Assembly (NCBI GenBank): GCA_003255025.1 | Contig: QANY01011423.1 | Coordinates: 1,012,788 to 1,076,787, forward strand | Source of the DNA: Datisca glomerata | Lineage: Eukaryota > Streptophyta > Magnoliopsida > Cucurbitales > Datiscaceae | Direction of reading: 5' to 3' | DNA length: 64,000 nt | Shown here: piece after piece, positions 55,357-64,000 of the stretch | Position numbering within the stretch: the stretch's first letter is position 1 | How the letters are laid out: the number at the start of each line of letters is the position of its first letter | Notes under the pieces: model-generated | What the model was told of the DNA's origin: nothing | Database searches by the model: none | What the model saw: the letters and a program-made list of their open reading frames with translations, nothing else | Position numbers and translations under genes: made by a program

Positions 55357-56566
55357 AATAATTTTTTAACAAATATGTCATAAATGATGTAAGTGAAATA
55401 CATGGTTCTATCTTTTTACGTAATTCTGTGAACTGTGGACAGTAGGTAGATGCTTCAGTTTTGCGTAACAAATTAAGATAGCTACCAATCATTTTATTTG
55501 ACACTTTTTGGTTCTAGTTTAATGCCTTTTTGTTCCTTGCTTCGTACCATCTTGATGTAATTGTCGTGATTAAGGACGATTTCTTAGAAATTGGACAAAT
55601 GATTGTAACTATTAAATAAAATTAGGAAAAATTACATACATGGTCACTACAGTTTGGACAAAATTTTAATTTCATCATTATAGTTTCGTTTTTTTAAGTT
55701 ACATCATCAAAATTTATAAAATGTTTCAATCTTATCACTCATCCACATTCCGTTAAAAATTTTAAACTGTTTGTTGATGTGTGTAAGAGAAATTTTCATC
55801 CCTTACAATATTCGTGTGTTGAATACAAGTAGAAAGTAGAAATGTAAGAGATGAAAGATAAGTAGGGGAAAGTGTAAGCTTATACTTGATTGATTGTATC
55901 CTTTTTTGTTTGGTACATATGGAGGTTTATATATGCATTTTCCTCATTGGCCGTTTCTATATGTTTCCTGGCTTTTATGAATAATAAATGATAAATATCT
56001 TAACCGTTTGATCCAATCGTGGGATGGGGGAGTGATAGACGTCAGCCTTTACATGCCTCTAATTGATACATTATTCCCGTTGACTTCGTGTTCTCACACA
56101 TTTACATACATTCTCCACTACGTTTCTTCTTCCTTCTGCCACGTTGCCAGCTCCTTTACTAGGGGAGAAATCTGCACTGTACATTTTCCTTTGTTTTGTA
56201 TCTTCAGATGTAAGCTGTTGATGCAAAACATTTTCAATTCAACTTGTCATTTTGCCAAAGATTTGCTGATGTCACATTCTTTGTCATCATTGCCTGCCCC
56301 ATGCCGCTTCACCTTTTTGCCTGTGACGATTGAGTTCCTTGGGCAAAGGGTGGCATCTTTACTCATTCATCTTTGGTTTCAGACTCTTGTCAATACTGTC
56401 ACGACGCGTGTCCTTATTTATGCCTTTTCACTATCACTCGTCGCTTGAACTTTTTATATATTTACCTTTCAATTCCATTTGTTGGAGTATTTAAAGGATC
56501 TTTCCCGCGCGTCGTTTCTCTGAGCAAGTGTTCATCGTTCTTCTTTGTCTTCAAGCTTTCTTTCTA
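53276..56566. other. Intergenic DNA, no supported gene
   Basis: AT-rich. 54050-54560 is CT-rich with AAACCCTAAACCC-like text, resembling a 5' UTR, but no coding exon follows. 55620-55760 resembles a common plant dispersed repeat (TGGTCACTACAGTTTGGACA). 55780-56560 may be the regulatory end of the element carrying the next pseudogene; a 146-codon frame at 56008 has no recognisable domain. Confidence 0.5.
55297..55355. repeat. (ATT)n microsatellite
   Basis: About 19-20 uninterrupted ATT units, 59 bp. Likely length-polymorphic. Confidence 0.97.
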
Positions 56567-58710
56567 ATGGATGTTGCTTTTTTCGCCACCATTCCTAGGA
56601 TTAGAAATAGGGAGGAGTTTAAGCATTTTATTACCCGTTATCGTAATGTTCTTACTGTGGAAGTTACTTGTTCATACTCTAATGGTGACCTTGTTAGTTC
56701 TCCCCTTAACTGAGGAGTTTTAAATTTTAGGATGATGTACATAGCTCTTGGTTTTCGCTTTCCCATCTCTTCCATTTTCCAGCAATTTTTTCATTACCAT
56801 GATGTTTCTCCTGTTCAGTTTACCCTAAATACCTATAGAATTTTACTAGGTTTTGAGTTCTTAAACAATCATGTTGGTTTAGATTTTGGGCTAAATGAAT
56901 TTCGTTTACTGTACTCCCATAGGGAGAAAAATGCACACTATTATGCTGCCTCGCATAGTGGTATGGCTAGTGGTCCTTTGATACTAGACTTGCCTAAGGG
57001 TAATAAATGATGGAATGCTAATTCATTCTAGGTTTCGGATGATTGGAGAGCTGGTAATTACTCCCACATCCCTACTAAATGGAGGTCATATGGTGAGTGA
57101 TTTTGCACCTCTCCATTTCTTTTTCTTTTATTCTTTTTTTTTATTGTTGAACTGATCATCTTCTTCTTTTGTTTCAGATAAGAGAACTTATAGTATTATT
57201 ATCCGTGATTGGCACTGACTATTGGACCCTGAACGTCAGCTTCCATTTGTTGTTCAACTTCCCTTACGACCACTAGCTCTTCCTGCTGTCCCTAGTAGAC
57301 CTCTGGTTCAACATATTGTTGTACAGAGACTTGTCAGGCTCCCTTATTTACCTTCTTCTTCTACTTCTTCTTCTTTAACTTCTCCTTCTGTTCGATAATC
57401 TTTTGAGATCGGGCCCATCCAACATTCTTTGAATCATTCTTCTTCGTGCAACGTTCGCCCACGACTGTCCATTGAGCCTTCGCATGTGGTCTTTCATCTA
57501 GGATTTCTCCTATTTGTCCTATTGTTTAGACTTCTTCTCTTCTTCCCACTCCTGCTACTTCACCCCCCTCAACTTGACTCTGTTTGGCCGATGAGGTTCA
57601 TTCTATTAGGGATGTGCAGTTGTAATTGGTTCTGTTATCTTTAATAACCGCATTTTTAGTTCGGTTATTTTTTTCAATAACTCTGTAATCGGTTCGAACC
57701 GATTACAACTATAAATTTTATATTTATATTATTAGTGAATTGAGGTAAAAAAAATCAAAACTAAAACTAAAACCAATTAACCAAACGACCAAACAAAAAC
57801 CCTAACACTCACATCGTGCCTCCATTTTCTTTCCTCTCCCTCTCGACAACCATTGTCTCCCTCGTCCACCATTTTCTAGTCTCCCCAACTCGAAGCTTCT
57901 GTCATCGACTCGAAGCTTCCATCATCGAGCTTAAAGCTTCCATCCATCATCGAGCTTGAAGCTTCCATCGTCGAGATATCTGAGTCTCTCTGTCTCTTTG
58001 AAATTGAAGGTAGTTTCTCTGTCTCTTTGAAGGTATATATAGGTTCAAACTTAGCTTATATTTGTTAGCTTCGAATTATAGATCTTTTAGCTTCGATTTT
58101 TAGATTGCCTCTCCTCTCTCTGTAACTGTTAGCTTTGATATTACTATCTCCTCTCTCTGTAACTGTTAGCTTTGATATTGTTATCTCCTCTATTTGTAAC
58201 TGTTAGCTTTGATTGTGTATATTGTAACCTTCTGATATTTTGAAGGATATTTGGATATAAGTAACCGGTGAATTCAGTTTGATTACATTATCATCTTCTC
58301 CCGATTTTAGGTTGGGTTCTTCGGAGCCCAATAATAACCTTCCCAGAACTCTTTTTCTTCTAGGTAGTGGTCCACGAATTCCCTTTGAAGTGAATCTAAT
58401 GATGGATCATGAGTCTTCCTACCAGATTATGAGCCATATTCAGTATTCGACTAACTCTGATAAAAGTTTTTGAGGAGTCAATTGAGGAACTCCAAAAAGG
58501 CATTAATCACACGTAAGTCTTCTTGTTTATTTGCTTCCTTCACTTTGTGTTTATGCTAACTTATTTTATTTTTTTAAGACCACTCTGTATAACAACGTTC
58601 TAGCCGCCAAACTGAACAACATTGGTGGCGAGATGGTTAGGCATGAACAGGAAGTGTCTAACCTTAAACATCAGTTGACTGCCAAGGATATTGAGATTGG
58701 CGAACTGAAG
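56567..58710 (+). pseudogene. Gypsy-type transposon extra-ORF pseudogene with intron
   Basis: Starts MDVAFFATIPRIRNREEFKH and continues in the same frame past one stop (56711) to MMYIALGFRFPISSIFQQFF and FGLNEFRLLYSHREKNAHYY, then LDLPKGNK. These match the plant 'putative gypsy type transposon' domain. Further stops occur at 57009 and 57030. An 85-bp intron (57093-57177, G|GTGAGT ... TTTCAG) joins SY to DKRTYSIIIRDWH, which parallels YRWIIIKNW at 44640. The tail is coiled-coil (MVRHEQEVSNLKHQLTAKDI) and is cut by the LTR at 58711. It also contains an insertion at 57607-58265. Confidence 0.65.
57607..58265. repeat. Inserted segment with AACCG palindrome and 37-bp repeats
   Basis: Starts TAGGGATGTGCAG, similar to hAT termini. 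It holds a perfect 24-bp palindrome (57684-57707, centre TTCGAA) within CGGTTCG/AACCG-rich text. A 5'-UTR-like CT-rich part follows, then three tandem units of about 37 bp (58109-58218) containing TGTAACTGTTAGCTTTGAT. The right end and target duplication were not found. Confidence 0.45.
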
Positions 58711-61223
58711 TGTAACACCCCAACTAATTTTATAATAAATTATTTATTTAATTGTTAATTTTTTCTTTTAATTATCCTATGATTATTTGACTTAACGTTT
58801 GGATTGAATTAATTAAATGTCTTGTAGAGAAACGATTCAAGGTGATCTAACGACTCATTACATGCCTAGTATAATTTTAATATAATTGATATTAGTTATC
58901 AAAATTATTGACTTATTAAGATTAGATTTATTTGTATTTTCTAAGCTCACTCACACCATATATGCATTTATACCCTAAGAAAAAAACTCTAACACTATTT
59001 TGATTTTTTTTATTCGTCTATCTCTCATTCTCTAACTTACTCACACCAATACATGCATACACCTAAAGCTAACCCTAACCTAAATATACATATTTATATT
59101 CCTTCATCTCTCCCTCTCTAAAATAGTCTCTCACCACCCAACAAAAGAAAAACCACTCTTTTCTTTTGTCCTCTTCGTCCAGAGGCGAGAATCAACAAAA
59201 AAAACAAAGAGAAAATTTTGGCTGCTTTGTGGTTGACGAATAGAAACTGTGAGATTTTCCACTTTTACGTCTTTGAGATAACGAACAAAAAGATTTCTTT
59301 AAGGAAACTATTTTATTTTTCTACGCAAGGGCGAAGGTTTGTGATTCAGAACTTCTTTTTATTTTAATGTATTTAACGCTTTTAAATGTTTAAGTTTAGA
59401 TTCACATGTTTTAATTTAGATCTGAATAATAATGAGTTTTAACACTCTTTTATGACTCATATAAGTCTTTTGAATCAATTTCAATAAGGGAGAAATGTTT
59501 TCAATAAAAAAAATATGATTTTTAATGAAAACTGGATTTCAGATTTTTCTACACACTGTGAATCGACTTCATGTATCATATATCAAACGATGGAATTTGA
59601 GTAGGAAATTTTGATGGTAGCTTTTCAACATGTTGAAGTATAGCCTGTATAAACTTTAGGTCATAACTCAAAGTATACGATTTTATATGATTTTTTTAAA
59701 ATTTCTATTTTGTTCAGAGGAAACAGTTTTAGGGAACAAATTTGTTTCCATGTTTTGAAACCTAAATGACCTCGAAATTTCAGGAAATTTAATTTGTGAA
59801 ACCCTAGCGTTTTCAAGATCATACTATATGAATTTTATAATTTTTATAAAGCCCTAGTATAAGTTGTGTTCTATGTTTTATAACTAGAACAAGTAAATAA
59901 GATGTATCATGAATTTATAAAGCTATTGGAGTTTGGATTTGTACCGTGCTTATAAAGTATATAAATATTTGGGTTTTATTCTTGAGCAGTGACTTAATTT
60001 TCCACTCTACCATCTATGTCATAAACAATTAATTTTGTTTTATGTTTTTAATGACTATGTGAAATTGACAAAACATCTTAATGTGTAAATTTAATAGTTT
60101 TGGCACTTTGAGCGTTGACCCCTCGAAGCATTCTCTAGAAATTTGGTTTTACCAAGGACGCAAAGTGAGTAGAATTTTACGCATACTTTAATGTTTGTAA
60201 ACTTTGATGTTGTATCGATTTATCATTGTGATGTCACTTGATATTATGTTTAATTATATTTGTATGTATGTTGTCCGTGATGTAATTGTATTGTAATGTT
60301 AATGATTATAAATACGTTCATACATATACATGAGAGTCTGTAGTATGAATATAATCAATTTAATTAAAAGTTTAAACACCTGGTGTATGTTTATGTCATG
60401 AAAGACGTGAGTGAGAAATGAGACGCGGGGGGACCGGCGGACCCGACAATGGTTAATGGTTAATGGTTAATGTGAATGGATGATCGTTTGACTTGTCCAG
60501 CAATATAATGTGAATGAATGATCGTTTAGCTTGTCCAACGATATAATGTGAATGAATGATACTACTAGGGCCCTGTGGTCGAACATGTTCCGTAATAATT
60601 GCCCACTGCCTCTAATTGGCTAAACATTACACAACTGAGCTCGCGAATAAAGGAAAGAAATGAATGCAATGGAAATAGTAAAGAAAGGAATGTGACAAGT
60701 TTGCATGGAAAGAATGTAATGAATCGAAATTAATGAAAGCAAAGGAAATAAAGTGATAAAATGATTATAAAGTGTGTGTCAAACAAAAATGTTCTTAAAA
60801 TGGAATTGAATGCGCATGTGTTTGCTGAGTATGTGTAAGATTTTACTTACTGGGTTTTACTCATTTCGTGGTCTCTAAATATTTTCAGGTGAGGAGTAAT
60901 TGCGTGACGATACCTTGTAGGCGAATTGGACTCAGTAGAATAGTTTGAATAAAGATTTCAGACAATTGCTTTATGATTAATTATTATTATTTTGACGATT
61001 TAGCTTAAAAATTATTGGTTGTTATTTGACTAAGTTTCCGCTGCAAATTTTTTATTATTATTTAAGTACTTGAATTCAATACCTATAAATTTAACTAAAG
61101 GATTTGATAAAGTTTTATTTTAAATTAAGCTATATCTTTCATATTAAATGTTTAATTAACGTTAAAGAGGATATCACTTCCTAAATTATAATCAATAAGG
61201 TAGTTTTAGTATGAGGTGTTACA
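58711..61223 (+). repeat. 5' LTR of the Tekay-like element
   Basis: 2513 bp from TGTAACACCC to GGTGTTACA. The same family as the solo LTR at 9841-12503, but with the body in the other orientation relative to the ends. It contains a TATA-like stretch (AATATACATATTTATATTCC near 59082) followed by a CT-rich leader pointing toward gag, so this orientation of the body is probably the functional one. Confidence 0.88.
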
Positions 61224-61226
61224 GTT

Positions 61227-61239
61227 TGGTATCAGAACC
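61227..61239 (+). other. Primer binding site of the Tekay-like element
   Basis: TGGTATCAGAACC lies three bases after the LTR and differs by one base from the initiator methionine tRNA complement TGGTATCAGAGCC. Confidence 0.85.
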
Positions 61240-61448
61240 AATGTTTAGATGATTCTGTAGACATCATAAATTTTTTCTAATTTAAAAGGAGGAAAAGCTA
61301 CTGAGTCACGCCGCAAGAGGTCTTCTCGCAATCTCCTGGTAAGATTTCATGTTTAATTGTTAGAATGATATTTATTGTATGATTTTTTTTATTATATGAA
61401 ATTACAATGAAACGATAGACATGTTAAGACCGATCTGTTTGTACCAGA

Positions 61449-62430
61449 ATGCCTCCTAGGAACGCTCAAAATCATATTGATGGTCAACCATTTGGGGTGA
61501 ATGGTAATGAGATGGGGAACGATCAACATGGTACCCCGTTGACTTTGGAAACATTTATGCAAGCAATAGCTGCGTTAGGAGAAGCTCAACAACAAAATGT
61601 GGCCCCTCCGCAAAATGGTCAACATAAATCTTCTTGAATTTAAGAAGTTAACGCCACCACCTTTCGAAGGAACTACCGACCCACTTAGAGCTGAAATGTG
61701 GATTACTGAGATGGAGAAAGCATTCATTGTTGTGAAGTGCGCTGATGCAGATAAGGTTGACTTTGCTTCTTACATGTTACAAGGAGATGCGTATGATTGG
61801 TGGCGACTGATTAAACGCCAAAATGAAAATGATGTTGAGGTCTTCACTTGGTATATGTTCAAGAACGCATTTTTCAATCATTACTTCCCAAAAAGTGTTC
61901 GACAGGAAAATGAGAGAGAATTTGTTAAGCTAGAGCAAGGAAGTAAAACCGTAACCGAGTATGAAGTAACTTTTACACGATTAGTGAAGTTTGCTCCAGA
62001 TTTGGTGGTAACAGAAGAGAGTCGAGCCAGACGCTTTGAGGAAGGGTTGATATCCAGTATCAAGTAAGTAGTGATTCCGTTCGAGCTTGCTACCTATAAT
62101 GGAGTGGTCAACAAAGCATTGTTAGTGGAAAGAGTACAATGCTTAGGCCTAGACCAGAACAAATTCCATATAAGTGGTCAGAAGCATAATGGAAGCAATT
62201 CTAAAATAAATTTCTGGAAGGGGGGACAATCAGAAAAGAAAATTTGGCGGTGGAAACGACAACAAAAACCAACAAGGAAAGCAGCCAAGAAGGACATGTC
62301 AAAAGTGCGGAAAGGAACATCTTGGTGAATGTCGTATGTGTACAGGCTTGTGTTTCAGGTGCGGCAATCATGGTCACCTTGCTAAAGATTGTGATGGAAA
62401 CACCTACAAAAACAATGACCAAAAGAAGAC
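61449..62430 (+). pseudogene. Tekay-like gag, frameshifted
   Basis: Begins MPPRNAQNHIDGQPFGVNGN (61449-61637), then shifts frame to 61597-62067 with FKKLTPPPFEGTTDPLRAEM, YMLQGDAYDWWRLIK and FEEGLISSIK, the retrotransposon gag core. After a stop at 62065 the sequence continues to a zinc-knuckle region (62300-62400) reading CFRCGNHGHLAKDC, an intact CCHC. At least two breaks prevent a full product. Confidence 0.88.
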
Positions 62431-62955
62431 CCAGGCTCGAGTGTTTGTGATGACTAAAGAGGACGCTGATAACTCCCCGACTGTTGTTTCAGGTACTATT
62501 TTTGTATGTGAAATGGTTGCTTGTATTTTATTTGATTCTGGTGCTACTCATTCGTTCATAAAACCTTTGCTAGCTTAGAATTAGGGTTGCCATTTGTACT
62601 TTTATGGGCACCATTTTATGTATCTACACCTTCAGGGAAGGTTCTGGAGGCGAGTAGAGTTATAAAGGACTATCCATTAGTATTAGAAGAGCATGTACTA
62701 TCTGCTGACCTTATAATCTTGGATGTCCATGACTTTGATATTATTTTAGGGATGGATTGGTTATCGAAGCACTACGCAACTATTCACTGCCATGAAAAAG
62801 AAGTGTTATTTCAACCTCCATGAGTGTCCAGTTTTCATTTTGTGGGAACTAAGTCAAAACCTCGTAGTCCTTTTATCTCTGCTATGAAGGCTTGGCAATT
62901 GTTGAATAAAGGATGTATGGGGTACTTAGCATCCTTGATAGAATTACCGGAAGAA
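62431..62955 (+). pseudogene. Tekay-like aspartic protease region
   Basis: ARVFVMTKEDADNSPTVVSG leads to ACILFDSGATHSFI (62520-62565), with the retropepsin active site DSGAT intact. After a stop at 62576 the next frame (62587-62823) reads LIILDVHDFDIILGMDWLSK, the typical protease end. It would cut the polyprotein; the stop codons argue against activity. Confidence 0.85.
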
Positions 62956-64000
62956 GATCATTCTATAGGAAATGTACCTATAGTATGAGAGTTTGTTGAT
63001 GTGTTTCCCGAGGATCTACCAGGCCTACCGCCAGATAGGGAAATTGACTTTGTCATTGACCTTGTGCATGGTACAACCCCAATATCTAAAGCTACCTATC
63101 ATATGGCCCCGACTGAACTCAAGGAACTCAAAGTCTAGTTGCAGGAACTGTTGGATAAGAAATTCATTCGACCTAGTTTTCCCTCTTGGGGTGCTCCTAT
63201 TTTGTTTGTAAAGAAGAAAGATGGAACGATAAGGCTGTGTATTGACTATCGCGAGCTAAACAAGGTGACTATCAAGAATAGATACCCACTGTCGAGAATT
63301 GAAGATTTGTTCGATCAACTTCAAGGTGCAAGTTATTTTTCCAAGATTGATCTTCGTTTTGGGTATCACCAATTGAAAGTCAGAGAAGACGACATCCCCA
63401 AGACTGCGTTTCGTACTCGATATGGGAATTATGAATTTCATGTAATGCCGTTTGGGTTGACGAATGCCCCTGCAGCATTTATGGATCTTATGAACCGTGT
63501 TTTCAAAGAATACTTAGATCAATTCGTCATTGTATTTATTGATGACATTTTGATTTATTCTCACTCTAAGGAGGAGCATGAGCAACACCTCCGGATGGTG
63601 CTAGAAACCCCCCGTGAGAAGGAGTTAATTGCCAAGTTTAAGAAATATGAGTTTTGGTTGGATAGGGTACCATTTTTTGGGCACATCATATCAAAAGAAG
63701 GTATAACAATTGATCCCGGCAAGATAGAAACAATTAAAAGTTGGCCAACTCCGGCTAATGTTGGTGAAGTTCGTAGCTTTCTGGGATTAGTGGGCTATTA
63801 TCGAAGATTTGTTGAAGGATTTTTAAAAGTTTCCTCACCATTAACTCAACTAACGAGGAAGAATGTGAAATTCCAGTGGTCCAAGGAGTGCGAACGGAGT
63901 TTCCAAGAGTTGAAGGAGCGTTTAACAACTGCCCTAGTCTTAACACTTCCTGTAGGTAATGAAGGGTTTGTCATTTATAGTGATGCTTCAAAGAAGGGTC
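62956..64000 (+). pseudogene. Tekay-like reverse transcriptase / RNase H, runs off window
   Basis: From [20 protein letters not shown] (63003) the frame meets a stop at 63136-63138. From 63139 to the window end (287 codons) it is fully open. It contains [36 protein letters not shown] and [12 protein letters not shown] with the catalytic FIDD box intact. [15 protein letters not shown] and [10 protein letters not shown] follow; the last is the RNase H start. It is labelled a pseudogene because of the upstream stops; the catalytic part itself looks recent. Confidence 0.88.

Larger units (their letters stand above)
58711..64000 (+). mobile_element. Tekay/Del-like Ty3/gypsy retrotransposon, 5' part
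   Basis: 5' LTR, initiator-methionine primer site, gag with zinc knuckle, protease, then reverse transcriptase running to the window end. Reverse transcriptase follows protease directly, as in gypsy order. LTR ends (TGTAACACCCC) and gag type suggest the Tekay/Del chromovirus group; the chromodomain would lie beyond the window. It is inserted in the coiled-coil part of the preceding pseudogene; the preceding five bases are TGAAG. Confidence 0.85.

Noticed and set aside
56008..56448. A 146-codon open frame
   Set aside because: No recognisable domain, cysteine- and phenylalanine-rich composition typical of translated T-rich DNA, and it lies just upstream of a transposon pseudogene.

Overview
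The window is nuclear DNA from a flowering plant, most likely a eudicot. The evidence is spliced genes with GT-AG introns, intronless plastid-targeted LHCB1 genes, a PLS-class pentatricopeptide repeat (PPR) gene, and AT-rich intergenic DNA full of LTR retrotransposons. Four host genes are supported: two tandem LHCB1 genes (16355-17155 and 19410-20210, +), an intronless E-class PPR gene (26473-28386, +), and a 15-exon REDUCED WALL ACETYLATION (RWA) family gene (30257-35561, -), whose exons I assembled by hand into an unbroken 540-residue frame.

The left 16 kb is a three-level transposon nest. The outermost layer is a foldback-like element (about 1405-16065). Its inverted arms are arrays of short hairpins built on ACTACTTGAA/TTCAAGTAGT. 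A decayed Ty1/copia element (2936-14857, near-matching target duplication TGCGC/CGCGC) sits inside it. Inside that element's RNase H region is a solo gypsy LTR (9841-12503, target duplication ATACA/ATAGA). This solo LTR is unusual: its roughly 2 kb body is inverted relative to its two ends when compared with the second LTR of the same family at 58711-61223. The foldback element stops about 40 bp before the conserved proximal promoter of the first LHCB1 gene.

From 16 to 24 kb lie the LHCB1 pair, their duplicated promoters and a repeat-rich downstream sequence. A roughly 2 kb insertion there contains a short hAT-like element with an 8-bp target duplication. A second, unrelated hairpin array lies at 24.8-25.9 kb. 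The PPR and RWA genes occupy 26.5-35.6 kb, tail to tail.

From 37 to 64 kb the window is again mostly transposon. A second copia element of the same family (37105-43000, -) has lost its 3' LTR and most of gag and protease. A Tat-like Ty3/gypsy element (44490-52230, -) has an additional archaeal-type RNase H, an opposite-strand extra ORF and a 78-bp tandem repeat array. A LINE 3' fragment follows, then a second extra-ORF-like pseudogene with a recognisable intron (56567-58710). The last element is a Tekay/Del-like gypsy element (58711 to beyond the window end) with a full 5' LTR, primer binding site, frameshifted gag, protease and an open reverse transcriptase frame.

The host genes do not form a pathway. 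LHCB1 makes the major light-harvesting antenna protein of photosystem II. The PPR protein is expected to act on organellar RNA. RWA is expected to supply acetyl groups for cell-wall polysaccharide acetylation in the Golgi. All comparisons were made by eye; species, identity percentages and ages were not computed.
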